Positions 1 through 11,577 are shown, counted from the first letter of the stretch. The stretch is DNA of 64,000 bases from Endotrypanum monterogeii (GCA_000333855.2 CM007318.1:791159-855158); one strand, 5' to 3'. Translations and numbers: made by a program. Notes: generated by a model not told the origin, from the sequence alone.

Positions 1-1711
1 AACACGAGAACCTAGAAGGGTGAGTTGAGGTGAAGAGTGAGAAGGAAAGAAGGATGTCAAATAAAAAGGAGAGGCGGGCCGAAACTGCACGTAGCGTATC
101 AGCATGACTCAGCGCCTGACCACGCCCTCTTGTGGAAGATGCTTTACATGATTTTCGCAGTGCGGCTAGTTTTCTAGTCGGACGGAAGCACACAAGAGAA
201 TTAGGTGTGCGCAGCATGTTGAAAAAGGTCATCACAGTCCGGATCGCAGCGCTGCAGACGCGACTGACTCGATCATCGGAACACGCCCTCTATCTCAGAG
301 ATGACGCATCTGCGTGGGAAGTCAGCTTTCACAATCGCTAGCAACACGCAGGAGAGGGAGGGAGAGAAGCAGACCTTCTGACGCATCACTAATGTGAACT
401 TGAGGCTTATCGCCAATGGGCAGTAGACGCCGGATATGAGATGAGACAAACACGTCTTCGAATATCGCCGAACTTTTTAAGTGGCACAAAATATACACAT
501 TATGGAAGTTCCCTAGAACACGACCACATGTCTTTTTTTTTTTTTGATGTTTTCGTTTTCTCCGGAGAAGTGTGATGCATAATAGATGTACTGATTAGAT
601 GCGTTGGGCGTTAGAGTCTTGTGACCCTATCGGTACCGTAAGTAGCTCTACATTCGGGGGACAATGAGTGTTGCATAAGTTGTAGCCAGAGCACGTACCA
701 GCACGCTTCCTCAAACCGCATGCAAAGATGACATCTTCTATATTGTCAGCTCTTCAATGGTGAAGCAAAAAAAAAAAAAAAAAGGGGGCGTAAAGTGAAA
801 CTCGATGCATCCAGTAGAATAAGGACCTGGGCCACACGCAAGAACACATACACGGCCCTTTCCAAAAAAAAAAAAAAAGTCGATATCGCGAAGCACGCAT
901 ACACGCACACACAAAAAAAAAAAAGCGCTCTATCCTGCGTCGAGTCGACTCAGACATCACTACCACCTAAGAAGGATACGCGAATCATTTGATTCAGCAG
1001 AAAAAAAAAAGACTTATAAAAAGTGTCGCAAAGGAAAAGGGGGTGCATGAATAGACGCCATTGAATACCTACGACAACAACTGTGCAAGAGGTACAGTAC
1101 AGTATATACACAAACACAGATTTTTTTCCCCTCCGTGAGCAATAAGAGAGACAGACAATACCTCGCCATCCCCCTCCATACCCCGAGTGATGAGACCTTA
1201 TCGCCGCCGCTGATCGATGACCTGCAGGCGCGTGCGCACTATCGAGGAGGCAGTGATTACAAAAAAAAAGACAGGAACATGTCATTGACGGAGCTCTGTC
1301 TTTAGGAATCTCCTTCAGCAGAGACATTTTCAGGCCAGGCGCGCTTGATAAATAATAGCATTTAAACAAGCGAGATGGACCGACCTGCCGAAGAAGAACA
1401 AAAAAAAAAGGAGAAATGCAAAAAGGGGAAAGACATACAAGCACAGACGACAATCTTTCCGTGCAGTTATAAAGCACTGCAGTCAAAAGACCCGCCCCTC
1501 CCCGCCCCCCAGCAGAGGACGGTGCTTTTTTTTCATATACTCGCTACCGCACCGCTTCGCCCCCCACCCTCTCCCCAAAACCCATGCGCTGTCCATCATG
1601 TTTATTTTTATCGATTTGAGTTCTTTTTTTGTCTTCGATAGTGATGGAGTACCTGCTCATCCGCCCCGTGGCAGCGCCACTTCGAGAAACACTCGCACCA
1701 TTTTCCGGATA
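1..1711. other. gene-free left end, 3' side of the 742-aa gene
   Basis: No convincing coding region on either strand; the open frames here are short and low in complexity. The stretch should carry the 3' UTR of the gene ending at 1712 and the start of the next intergenic region. It contains long A and T homopolymers (for example near 533-545, 767-783 and 865-878) and pyrimidine-rich blocks in both orientations. Confidence 0.6.
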
Positions 1712-3940
1712 CTAGAGAATCTCGGCAAAGTCCCCGAACGCATATCGAATAAGGGACTCCAAAGACGGCACTTCTTGTGGCCGGCGCACCCCCGGCTCTC
1801 CAGCGTTACTTTTGTTTCCTGCACTATCGATCCCCAGGCGCGAAACCTCTGCCAACGGATCACAGAAGCGAGCGTCCACATCGCTACTGTACGACGCGTC
1901 CTCGTCTTCCATGGCAGCCGTCGAGGATGACCGTTGCGGCACCAAGTCATGCGCAGTGCCGGAGACACCGCGGCCGCCTTTGCTCTGTGAGCTTAACCTA
2001 GCCTGAAAAAAGCACTCTTCAGCCAGTGGAAGGAAAACACGTATCGCCAGTGACGTGTTAAAGGTGATACACGCGGCGTTAGATTTGTGGAGATGAGATT
2101 GCGATTGGAGGGGCGGAGACGATGGGTTAATCGAGGAAGTAGAATGTTCGCTGTGAGTCAGGGACTCCGTGTTAGGGTGCTTTGAGGAACCGGGATGCGA
2201 CCCCTGCGGCCGCTGCTGCCGATGCGACGGCAGCACCCGATGCCGGAACTCGGGTGAGTCTGGCTGACTTGCGTGCAACGTTCCTACCGCAAGAGGACAC
2301 ATGTATGTCCCAGGACTGGCAGCAGCTCCACTACCGATCCCTTGCTGCATCCACGCTGCCGTGTCTTGCCAGCGCCGCGTTCGTCTGACGCCGGCGGTCT
2401 CGATGAGCTCCCGTGTCACGCCGTTGCGCAGTTGGCGCAGAACCTCCATTGAAATTTCGTGAGAGGGCAAGACCGCCGACGGCCTCGACGCTGACCCCGT
2501 GGGCTTCAAGGAAGCGTCACCCGTCAAGGAGTATTTCGGCATTCGCGTCCCCTCGCATACCGCCACGGAGAACATGTCAGCGTCCCACGCATAGGCGAGC
2601 TGCAGCGCGTCCTCCACCACTGTTTGTGCAGCTGCAGCGGGAACACCCTCCTGCATCAGGTTCCACAAGAGTATGACATTGGCACCCCACAGTCGTGTCG
2701 TAAAAAGGATCTTCAGTGCAGGGTGGTGGGCCAAGGGTTGAAAGCCATCAAGGTAGCTGTGCGAAGGCCCCAGCAGAAGCTCTGGGGATTTGCAGCGGAG
2801 TATCATATCCATTGCGGCTGACTCGGAGCCGATAAAAAGTAGCACCGAGTAGCGTGTGTGCGCCAGACGATTGAGGTGTTCCTCGGCTGCACTAGACACG
2901 GAAAATTCAACGGCGCCAGGTTGCGTCCCAGTGCAGCTTTCAAGACAGCGTAATAGCCCAGACACAGGGGAAATATCGAGAACGATGGGCTGAAACATCG
3001 GATCTCGAATTCGTTTGGACTGCGATCGCGCAGATGACCTTGTCATCGCCGTTGACGCGTCAGCCACTTCGTTGCTCAAACGGACAGTGCGAACAGGCAC
3101 CGAACGGGCTGGAGAAAGCGCTGCGCCGGCCGTGTTTGCGTGCCCTAGCATCGAAGGACTCGCATTTCGAACTTCAGTAAAGCGACTGATGTCCACCTCT
3201 GCACGATAAGATCTGCTCACAGAGCCTGCGTTGTTCGCGCTGTCGGCCACGCCAAAGGACTGCTCTCTTCGATTTGCAGCAGCTACAGCATCTGGAGCTG
3301 AGGTACTAAGAAACCTCCAAAACATCTCCTGCAGCTCAGCCTCCAGCCGCTGCTCCGCCACCGTACACCGGGACTCAGCAGCCTCCAGCTCTTGCTGTTG
3401 CCGCAATACCACCCGCTCTGTGACGACCGAGTCCACTATCATACCCGTCCCCACACGACTCTCCGTCACCTCCAGCAAGGAGGCGAGCTGATGCTGATGA
3501 TGTGCACGGAGGGCATTAATCTTCTCTACATGCGAATGGACAAGTGTAGAAAATTGAACGTTGAACTGTAGAAAGAGGTGAGCCGCTGCGCGCATCAGCT
3601 CGTCGTTCCGACTCACCAGTGTGAGAAGCCACAGGAGCGATGACGACGGAAGCGCCGAAGCGGTATCGACAGGCATCGTTGCGCGAGCCGACACCCACGT
3701 CAGTGAGGCTTCCTCTTCAGCGTTGTCGACCACATCCAGACAGAGAAAGGGACATGAATCGGTGAGATGGTAGCGAAAAGGCGATACCTCATAAGTGCGC
3801 GCATGTGTACCTTGATCAACCGAGGTCTCTCCCTCTGCGGGCACCTTTGGCGAGACTGCGAGTTGGGGTAAAGAGACAAGATATGTGTCCCAGGACTCCA
3901 CCACTGCCATCATTGGGTCCACCTCGGACGCCACCGACAT
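1712..3940 (-). CDS. hypothetical protein with N-terminal head, coiled coil and unknown central domain
   Basis: I do not recognise this 742-residue protein. The frame stays open further upstream, but that extension begins at TTG; the first ATG in frame is at 3940. Residues about 50-125 look like a compact alpha/beta head containing one Trp-Leu-Leu-rich helix. Residues about 128-212 form a heptad-rich helix (Glu/Gln/Arg-rich coiled coil). A Ser/Thr-rich linker follows, then a globular region of roughly 150 residues, then a long Ser/Gln/His-rich probably disordered tail. The head followed by a long helix recalls the XRCC4/XLF/PAXX layout, but this is only a shape resemblance. It is the last gene of the window in the direction of transcription. 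That it is a gene is well supported by length and codon composition; its function is unknown. Confidence 0.8.
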   Translation of the reverse strand: MSVASEVDPMMAVVESWDTYLVSLPQLAVSPKVPAEGETSVDQGTHARTYEVSPFRYHLTDSCPFLCLDVVDNAEEEASLTWVSARATMPVDTASALPSSSLLWLLTLVSRNDELMRAAAHLFLQFNVQFSTLVHSHVEKINALRAHHQHQLASLLEVTESRVGTGMIVDSVVTERVVLRQQQELEAAESRCTVAEQRLEAELQEMFWRFLSTSAPDAVAAANRREQSFGVADSANNAGSVSRSYRAEVDISRFTEVRNASPSMLGHANTAGAALSPARSVPVRTVRLSNEVADASTAMTRSSARSQSKRIRDPMFQPIVLDISPVSGLLRCLESCTGTQPGAVEFSVSSAAEEHLNRLAHTRYSVLLFIGSESAAMDMILRCKSPELLLGPSHSYLDGFQPLAHHPALKILFTTRLWGANVILLWNLMQEGVPAAAAQTVVEDALQLAYAWDADMFSVAVCEGTRMPKYSLTGDASLKPTGSASRPSAVLPSHEISMEVLRQLRNGVTRELIETAGVRRTRRWQDTAAWMQQGIGSGAAASPGTYMCPLAVGTLHASQPDSPEFRHRVLPSHRQQRPQGSHPGSSKHPNTESLTHSEHSTSSINPSSPPLQSQSHLHKSNAACITFNTSLAIRVFLPLAEECFFQARLSSQSKGGRGVSGTAHDLVPQRSSSTAAMEDEDASYSSDVDARFCDPLAEVSRLGIDSAGNKSNAGEPGVRRPQEVPSLESLIRYAFGDFAEIL

Positions 3941-4076
3941 TGTCTGCGCAAAGAAACGGAACAGATAAAAAGGATTTGCTGAAATTCTCCCTGTGGAAGG
4001 TGTCAAGTACTCAAGGGAGCACCAGAGTATCCCTGTGAAGGTAGGCAAGTCGGCAGCGGTGCTTTTTTTACGGTGA

Positions 4077-4118
4077 CTGCAGAATAAATATGAAAAAGGG
4101 GGAAAAGAAGAAAGAAAA
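4077..4118 (-). promoter_or_regulatory. candidate spliced-leader acceptor for the 742-aa gene
   Basis: On the minus strand a tract of about 35 bases, almost all C/T, runs into a TTCTGCAG acceptor (AG at 4077-4078). The first ATG after it is the gene start at 3940, giving a 136-base 5' UTR. A second, weaker candidate AG lies at 3944-3945, three bases before the ATG, behind another pyrimidine tract. Confidence 0.6.
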
Positions 4119-4766
4119 CCTCAAGAGATCCCCTAATGCGCCCTCAAACGGGCAGCGCCGGCGGCGAGGGGGGGGGGCAGAAGGAGAAACCAAAACCAAT
4201 CATCACTCGCATTGTAGGCGAAAGAAATAGAGCAGGAGGAGGGAGGAAAAAAAAGGGGGGTGTCTCTCAGTGGTCAGCAGGTACATGGGAGACGGTGGTA
4301 AGAAAAAAAAAAAATAGAGTCTCAACAGGCAACGGAGAAGAGGGCGGTGAAGTCGCGTTGAGCCTTTTGCATATCGTTGGCCAAACGGTTCTTGGGCATC
4401 GATAGACGGTTGCGTGTGAGCCGATGCGTATGTGCACTTCTCTTCGCTCACTGGTGCAATTTTTCATTACTTTTTTGTTTCGTCGATCCCCGTCCGTCAC
4501 ATACCGAATCAATTTCGCTAGTCAGAAAAATACGATCTCTAAAAAGTCCGTTGCGTCTTTCCCCACCACCGCCACCAACCCTCCTTAATCCCTAGCTTTC
4601 CCTACCTTTTTTTTGTTTCATACAGCGCTGTATTTGAAGGAAAATACAGCATTGCCGAGAGCCCCCCTATACGCTTGCTGAGCAGGACTCCTGATCACCC
4701 TTTCCTTACGTCTCTCTTTCCCCGTACATATATGCATATACGTATACATATAAATAGACATGTATG

Positions 4767-4788
4767 TATATATATATATATATATATA
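4767..4788. repeat. (TA)11 microsatellite
   Basis: Uninterrupted TA dinucleotides, about 720 bases upstream of the 742-aa gene start. Confidence 0.95.
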
Positions 4789-6364
4789 CATATGTAATGT
4801 CTTTGCGTAGTTTCCTAAAACCCCCGCCTTGACGAGAATCACACGCCTCCGTGGCAGCGATAGCAGCTGCCAGTATGTGCGTAGATTCAACTAAATATGA
4901 ATACATACATACACATATATTTGCATTATCATCAAGTCGGATCGCCCCTCGCGCAGTAGACAAAATTTTTTTTTCCCCCGCACCGTTGCTGCCGACAACC
5001 CCTTTTCGAGCTGCACACTGTCCAAAGAAGCTACGACAGCGCGTGAGGAGCACACTCATACAGTTTCGCTACAAACAGAAAGCCGTATGGGTTGGGTAAG
5101 GTTGAGAAAGGCAGAACGTGATGTTTCTGTCCGACGTTACCCCAGCCACCTTTGTTTTACCTTTGTCAGCGTGTACCTGTGTGGAAGGGAAAGAGGAGGA
5201 GGAGGAGGAGGAGGAGAAGGAAAAAGGTGAGGCGGTGCAAGGGGGAGGGGGGTAAACATTTGTACCCCAGTGCCCGCTTTTTCATTCCCCTTGGATACCA
5301 CACAAAAAGCTTCATGAAGAGAGAAAAAAAGGTGGCGATAAAATTAGAATGAAAGCACAGAGGAAGTGAAAAGACATGGGGGGGAAAAAAAAGACCGCTC
5401 CTCTACAAATCAGAAAGGTAACACAGAAGAAGAAAATACATATATCTGAAAGCAAACGCACAAGATCTCCTTATGACAGTCGTCTCATCTCCTTGTACCT
5501 CGTGTGCAAAAATCCCCAGGATCTATACACCTACGTAGTCGATATATGTTTAGATTATATGTCTGTGTGGGAGGAAAGAATAATACGGCTCTGCAGTGAG
5601 CCACATATAATTCCGATGCAGATACGGACACACTCGAAAAAAATTGAAAGGGCTGAAGTGAGCAAGAGATACAAAAAAGTGGATGAAAGGACTGCAGGCG
5701 CTGACACGAAGCCAACTGCTAAGTTCCCGAGACAAACAACGCAATTGTAAAGAAAGCGAAACCTGGCGAAGTGGGAAGGAGGGAGGAGGAAAGGAAAGTA
5801 AATAACACTGGAAACGTGAAGACCGCGTACGAGCAGAGAAAACGGGATAAAGAATAATAATAATAAAAATATAGTATAAAATGGGCGTATCAGAGGTGGA
5901 CTGGGTGCTCTGCGGTGAAAGGAGGGAAGTGAGGGAGGTGGTGGCTGAGGGATCAAAAGAGCGGCACACACACACACGCAAACACAAAACAGGTGGCAAT
6001 TTTTAAAATCTTTGATAGGGTCAAGCAAAAAAAAAAAAGCCTACAGAACAGCGAATTTGGAAATAAGAAAAAGCCTTTTTTTTCTTTCTTCAAGGCACTA
6101 GTAACCAAGAGAGAGGTACAGAGCTATGCAGGTAAGGCTACCATTGGAAACTGGAGAAGGGAGATAGAACTATAAAGAGGAGAGATGATAATAAGGGAGA
6201 AAGACTGCGGGAATATCAGGAAGGCGGACGGCACACACTATGAACTGGTTTTTGTTTGGCCGCTGTTGGTGTCTATGTGTGTGTGTGTGTGTATATGTAT
6301 GTGGCAATCACCACTGTCGGATAGGCGGGCAGTGTCCCTTCTTCAGTGCTGATGTCCTCGAACA

Positions 6365-7309
6365 TCACGATTGCATCTCCGCTTTGGCCACGCTACCCGA
6401 CGGGAACGGCTCAAAGGCGCTGTGCACATCTTCTATCAGCGTTGCCGGAGTGTCTGTCTCCACCCTGTGAGTGAACTTTATTTTGTGGCGCGAAGCCTCT
6501 TCACGGAAGGCAGCCGCCGAGGAAGCGTACTGGATCTTGACCTTCGGGCTGCAGGTGGGCGGGCATACGTACACCATGACGGCCTCGGGGTGCTGTGTCT
6601 TGGGGGAAGGATAGCGAAGCAAGAGAAAACGAGGGTCAGAGTCCGAAAGGAGGGATGTCAACTGATCGAAGTCACCCTTCAACTGCTCCACCGATTTATC
6701 GAGGTGAAGCTCCCCCGACTCGACCTTGAAAATGACGACGTCCACCGAGCCGCTAGCAAACTGTGACAACATATGCTCCGCGGGTGCAGTTAGCTTGATG
6801 TCCAGGCCGGGAAGCACCACCGGCTGCGGTACCAGATCCATTTGAGCAATCGCAACCTTGTGCCGCTCACTTTCTGTCATCAAGTCGTCACGCAGTGTAT
6901 CTGACGGTGTCTTGAACAAGGACGGCAACAACTCACTGATCTCAGAAATCTTAATTGTCCGCCTCTGTGCATTAGGCGTCATCTTCACCAGATGCGCTGC
7001 CCCTGTAGAGTACAACATTCGGCTCATGGCACTTGCGGTGTCGCTCACGTACAGAACGACATACTGCGTACTTGGTGCGCTGCGCACGACAATGTAGGCC
7101 GCTGTAACGCTCTTATTATCCAACAGTTTGCGGATCGCCTTCAGGTCCTCTTTGAGGCCGTCACCGGTTGAGCACACCGGTGGCGCCAGTAAGTGAAGCA
7201 CCTCTTTTTCGATGGTAATGGGCACTGCCACTGTAGCACTGTTCAGTTTTCCTGATTCTTCCAGTGCCTGCTGGGCACCAGGCGCAATGGAGAAGTCAAC
7301 ACGCAGCAT
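6365..7309 (-). CDS. twinfilin (two ADF-homology domains)
   Basis: A 314-residue actin-binding protein of the ADF/cofilin superfamily. Two related domains are visible, roughly residues 1-140 and 168-305. Both carry the ADF pattern of an amphipathic N-terminal segment, the core strands (such as the AAYIVVRS and PRFLLLRYPS stretches) and a late basic helix. Two ADF domains joined by a short linker define twinfilin; cofilin has one and coactosin lacks the repeat. Family members sequester ADP-actin monomers and cap filament ends. Leishmania twinfilin has been described in the literature. The frame is open back to an ATG at 7630, but that 107-residue extension is T-rich hydrophobic sequence and is cut off by a splice acceptor at 7417, so I start at 7309, the first ATG after it. 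Confidence 0.85.
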   Translation of the reverse strand: MLRVDFSIAPGAQQALEESGKLNSATVAVPITIEKEVLHLLAPPVCSTGDGLKEDLKAIRKLLDNKSVTAAYIVVRSAPSTQYVVLYVSDTASAMSRMLYSTGAAHLVKMTPNAQRRTIKISEISELLPSLFKTPSDTLRDDLMTESERHKVAIAQMDLVPQPVVLPGLDIKLTAPAEHMLSQFASGSVDVVIFKVESGELHLDKSVEQLKGDFDQLTSLLSDSDPRFLLLRYPSPKTQHPEAVMVYVCPPTCSPKVKIQYASSAAAFREEASRHKIKFTHRVETDTPATLIEDVHSAFEPFPSGSVAKAEMQS

Positions 7310-8365
7310 GGTGATGCGTGCGTACGTGAGTGCGTGCGTGTGAGAGATGAGGAATAACCAATAAATGAGAAATACGGCAATGCGAGAAGCTACAAATCCA
7401 ACGGCGATGGATATACCTAAAAAAAAAACACACACAACACTCAATAATTGGCGAAAGGGGGGAGGAGGACACTGCCAACGACCCGCGAAGCAGGACAAGA
7501 AATAAAAAATGGGAGACAAGCTGCAGCAGAGGGCGCCGAAGTCAAGATTTAAAAAAATCAAAATTACCAACAGACCATTCCAAGCACACACGAACGAGAG
7601 AAAAGAAAAGATTGACATTACCGTTGACATACGATGACGGCGTCGCGATAAGAAGAAGGTGTGTGCCGTAAAACAAAAAGACGAAGGTGTCCAAGATGCG
7701 AAAAAGTGAAGAAGGTTGGAATGCGTCAGCGAGTGATTGAGAGTTGGAACACCAGATACATGAGGTCAGGGTGTTCTGCGTGCACCTTGCGGACCCCAGT
7801 TCGCACCAAGAAAAGGGGAGAAAGTAGAGTGTGAGACAAGATACAGAGGTGTCACCAGCACCACCACCCGCCACATTCACGGCATCCAGCAACACATAAC
7901 CCCCAGTAGTGAGAAGGATAAAGAGGGACAAAAAGCACTAAGAGTGCTGAAACAAAGCCGAGCTCTGGCAGTTTTCTTTGCGTAGCTGTCGTGCTTACAC
8001 AGCGGAGGCTCCCTTTCACATTTTTGTTTTCGTTATCATCGCCGTAGAAACTTTCGTTTACGGGTTTTGCCAACAACCACCGGACACACTGTGCGCAGAC
8101 TTCTTTGCTCCCGCGAAAGCTACAGAGATGTATGGCAGGGAAAAAGGGTGTAGACACTGTTTTTCACAGAGAGGAAGAGAAGAAACAGCCCACACGAACA
8201 CATGTCCTCTACTCCTCAGATGAAAACCGGGCAGGAGGTGCTTCTTCTGATTTTTTTTCCTTCCAAGGCACAGCCGACGGCGGTCTCGAATCCCATTTTG
8301 TTTTTTTTTTAGGGGAAGGAGGAACAACTCTCTCCAGCTCTTCCTTTTCTAGGTGAACCGTGGGA
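7310..8365. other. intergenic: twinfilin / 624-aa gene
   Basis: 5' region of twinfilin and 3' UTR of the gene ending at 8366. No supported gene. Sense-strand T tracts dominate, which explains the hydrophobic false frames on the minus strand. Confidence 0.6.
7417..7440 (-). promoter_or_regulatory. candidate spliced-leader acceptor for twinfilin
   Basis: On the minus strand a GT-rich stretch passes into ten T residues and then AG (7417-7418). No ATG occurs between this AG and the ATG at 7309, giving a 107-base 5' UTR and deciding the start. Confidence 0.6.
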
Positions 8366-10240
8366 TTACAAGAGTTCTTCTGTACGAGAAACATCAACTA
8401 GCTGCTGCCGCACAGTCGTGATAGCGTCACTGAAGGCATGTGTGGGGCCGTACTCACGCACACAGTTGTCCACCATACGCTCTAATACACGACATAGGGA
8501 ACGATACGCCTCTCGTTTGGATTTGCGTCCAAACACAGGGCTCGTAATCCAGTAGCGCAGGCTGGTGAAATCGAGGTTTGTTAAATCGAAAGCTGGAATA
8601 GCGAACCACCCCTTCGTGTCGACAGTTTGGAGTTTGCTCACCACACGAAGCGCCACCTTTTGAATCTCTGCCAGATCGCGGTCAGGGACAGCGTGCCGAC
8701 GCATGAAGTCACACGAATGTGCCCCAGGCTGGGAGGCACTGAACATATCACTGGTCGCCCGCCCGGACGAGCTGAGCTTCGAGAGAAACACTGCGGTCAG
8801 TTTTTGCAGGGAACGAAGCCACGTCGCCCACAACTCACACACATCAGTCGCCGTTACCCCACTCCCTTCCCCAGCGCCCCTTGACTTTGTTAAAACACGC
8901 ATCCGATATTGATGGAATAAGATCTGCATCTCGTAAAGGAGGCGGCGCAAGCCAAGAGCGCCATAGTGGCGATTCCACGCACGAATGAGGATCTCTTGGA
9001 ACTTGATTGTCTCTATGTCGACCACAGGTCGAGACGGTCGGGCTGCCATCGCCGAGCCATTCGAGGTCACCATGGCAAGCTTTTCGAGTGCTGCCAGCCG
9101 GCTAATAGGAGACGCGGTGGCGACTCCCAGTAGATTCCAGAGGTCGGCATTAAGGAGGTCGAACAAGCTCCGCAAAGCCAGCGATGTCGCTGCACCACCG
9201 AGCTGCTCGACAAAACATGGCTTTCCCGAAAGAACGTCGGTTGCTGGTGTAACGCTAAGAAGAACTTCTTCGAGAGTCGGAGGGAATGACGGCGACGGCG
9301 ACGACGACGACTCGATTGTCGCTGTATTTTCGGGCTTTTGATCGCAATCATGAAGAAAGCAACTTCGATCGCAAACGAACTGAGCAGGCCACTGCTCCGC
9401 CTGTAGCAGGGCCGGGAGCCCTCGCAACATCTTCCCCACATATTCCAAAGATGGTGAGTTGGACAAGTCCGTCGCCTTTGTATACGCGAGGTTAGCACCA
9501 GGAAAGCTGCCGAGTAACATCTCCACAAGAGTATCCTCAAGGGCGTTCAGACTCTGCTCAATACACGCAGCCACCGCGTCCATATCAGATCGTAGTTGCT
9601 CGCGCACGGCATCGGGAACAGACCCTGTTTGCGCGGCCGCCTCCGTCCGAAGCACCGCATCCTCCAATTCGAGCTCTACTGCTTGGAAACGGCAGTAGAG
9701 CTCCAGCGTCGTTACAGGGCCAGCCGCTGTAGAATCACCAGCGCATGTGAGTGGTGCGCCATTGCGCAGCACAGTCGCACCAGACCCATTCTTGGACGAG
9801 CAGACGGTGCGGAGATAGTAGCCGGCGCTGTCTAGTGCAACGACTCGGCACAGAAGTGACATTGCATGGCGAAGGCCAACGAAACACCACTGATACTGAT
9901 GAGCCACAGAAGAGTTGGATAAAGCCGCATTATGAGCGAAGTGCTGTGCAGCAGAGGAGCCTTGCTTGACACTGCGAAAGAAAATTGTCGAGGCAGTTGC
10001 AGTCTGTTCGCCAAACTCAAGGAAACGGCAGAACGCCGTACACTCCTCAGGTGTCAACGGCTTCACATGGCTGGTAACGGTGAAGCTAGCGGCTGCGCTT
10101 TCCCTCCCTGAGGGACTTCGCGGCCTTTTTTTTGTCGCTGTAGAGGCCGCGATCGGCGCTGGCTGTACCGGAAGGGGAAAGCGAATAAGCGGCTTTGTCT
10201 CCCCGCCACGTGTGGAGTCTTCTTGAAAGACCTGCTGCAT
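8366..10240 (-). CDS. hypothetical protein, 624 residues
   Basis: Not recognised. The frame extends one codon upstream as GTG; the ATG at 10240 is the start. The N-terminal 60 residues are Pro/Ser-rich and contain a basic KKRPRSPSGR stretch that could act as a nuclear signal. The rest is predicted mostly alpha-helical with even composition, including acidic-amphipathic helices around residues 170-240 and a Leu/Arg-rich helical C-terminal third. No transmembrane segment, signal peptide or catalytic motif is apparent. Length, composition and a well-placed splice acceptor 57 bases upstream support a genuine gene. The helical character would fit a scaffold or tethering-complex subunit, but nothing in the sequence proves that. 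Confidence 0.82.
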   Translation of the reverse strand: MQQVFQEDSTRGGETKPLIRFPLPVQPAPIAASTATKKRPRSPSGRESAAASFTVTSHVKPLTPEECTAFCRFLEFGEQTATASTIFFRSVKQGSSAAQHFAHNAALSNSSVAHQYQWCFVGLRHAMSLLCRVVALDSAGYYLRTVCSSKNGSGATVLRNGAPLTCAGDSTAAGPVTTLELYCRFQAVELELEDAVLRTEAAAQTGSVPDAVREQLRSDMDAVAACIEQSLNALEDTLVEMLLGSFPGANLAYTKATDLSNSPSLEYVGKMLRGLPALLQAEQWPAQFVCDRSCFLHDCDQKPENTATIESSSSPSPSFPPTLEEVLLSVTPATDVLSGKPCFVEQLGGAATSLALRSLFDLLNADLWNLLGVATASPISRLAALEKLAMVTSNGSAMAARPSRPVVDIETIKFQEILIRAWNRHYGALGLRRLLYEMQILFHQYRMRVLTKSRGAGEGSGVTATDVCELWATWLRSLQKLTAVFLSKLSSSGRATSDMFSASQPGAHSCDFMRRHAVPDRDLAEIQKVALRVVSKLQTVDTKGWFAIPAFDLTNLDFTSLRYWITSPVFGRKSKREAYRSLCRVLERMVDNCVREYGPTHAFSDAITTVRQQLVDVSRTEELL

Positions 10241-11577
10241 CACGTGTGGTGCTTTCTCGGATTTGGAGAGAGCACCACAAAAGGAAAGCGCACTAGACTA
10301 CAAAAAAAAAAGGGATGAGGGAGAAAATTAGCGAGTGTGTCTTAAGCGCATAGCTCCGCCGAGCTGAATCCGCCAGCCCTCTACAGACTGGTTCCTCAGA
10401 TAATCAGAAGAAGAATCCACTAACAAAAGTGTTTTTTTTTTGTCTTTCTTTTACTATCGATTTCCATCCACAACTGTGTTGGAGCTCCATGAATGTATGC
10501 GGTATCGGGGCGTGGCGACAAGGAGCAGTGGGTGCGTTGGTAATGCAGGGAGAGCAATCGTAAGAGTGAGCCACGCTGCAGTGGCCCCTTGCGTAGGTCT
10601 AGGTCTTCGGGGATTCCCATTTTCTTTTCAACATTACGTGAAACTGATTCACGGCAATCTCTGCTTCTCACTCTTGGTGTCCGCAGGGAGGCGGCGAGAA
10701 AAGGAAGGGGAAACGGCGCTCGGCTTGTTGATTGTACGCACGTGAAAACGACTCTTCACAACTGAACTGCAGCTCAGTCGCGCTTCTCCCTCTTCGACGG
10801 AAATAAAAACAGAAAAGTCTAACCCCTTGACCCAAGACAGTTCCGATGAATTCGTGAAGATGCGCATACATCTCAAAACACAATACCTTTGCTAGACGCT
10901 TCCCTCCCCCCTTATCCTTGCCCCCCCCTCCTCCTCCTCCTCCTCCTCGCTCCCCTCCCGCATGAAAAAAAAAAGTGTTGACATCCACATTAGAGTCCAC
11001 CCTTCTTGTGGCTATTGTTCAGCAAAATGTGCTGTGCGAGGCGCGCATTGAAGGATAAAACTGTCTTATCCAAAGAAAAAAACAGGCCGGTACAGCGGAG
11101 CACAAGACGACAAAATCCTTAGCCAACGCGAACTTGTTACTAAGCTTCCCTCGACTCCCTCTCTGAGGCGAGAAAAGAGACAAGAGGATTTTTTTTTCAT
11201 TGCCGAACGGAGTGAAAAAGTTCAGATAAAAGCTGAAAATGTCAGTCAAAGCCTTGTTGTGCTGAGCCCCTTGCGCTTCGCAGACCCGATACGGCCACCC
11301 CAGAGACACTCCACAACTGCGGAAGGTGCTTACAACACCCGAAAACACTCGGTGCAGCACCGCACAACAGCACGCAGACTGCAATTCCATGACATACCCA
11401 TCATCCCCTGCGTCATGTGCACACCCCGTCAGCACGCACCCGCTTACCAGTACATGAGAAGGTACAAGGGAGAAAGGAGGAGGATGAAGCTGCATTTCAT
11501 ACAGGCCCACTTTTTGTTGTTGTTGTTTTTTTGTTTTTCGCTCTTCTTCTTCTTCAGCCAAGGAGATTTACACCCTA
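10241..11577. other. intergenic: 624-aa gene / bL32m
   Basis: 5' region of the 624-aa gene and 3' UTR of bL32m. It contains a C/CCT-triplet run at 10921-10950 and mixed low-complexity sequence; the open frames at 10440-10745 and 11019-11561 have no protein-like composition. Confidence 0.6.
10298..10335 (-). promoter_or_regulatory. candidate spliced-leader acceptor for the 624-aa gene
   Basis: A minus-strand pyrimidine tract ending in ten T residues is followed by GTAG (AG at 10298-10299). This gives a 57-base 5' UTR with no earlier ATG. Confidence 0.65.

Larger units (their letters stand above)
3941..6364. other. intergenic: 742-aa gene / twinfilin
   Basis: No supported gene. It holds the upstream region of the gene starting at 3940, with a strong splice acceptor at 4077, and the 3' UTR of twinfilin. 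It also holds a (TA)11 tract at 4767-4788, a GGA-triplet run at 5193-5217 and short CA/GT runs near 5966 and 6278. Open frames in both directions are low-complexity. Confidence 0.6.

Noticed and set aside
5550..6028. 150-codon minus frames downstream of twinfilin
   Set aside because: Phe/Ser/Leu-rich low-complexity translation of pyrimidine-rich 3' UTR.
7310..7630. 107-residue N-terminal extension of twinfilin from an upstream ATG
   Set aside because: T-rich hydrophobic sequence typical of translated leader, separated from the gene by a T10-AG splice acceptor at 7417; twinfilins start at the first ADF domain.
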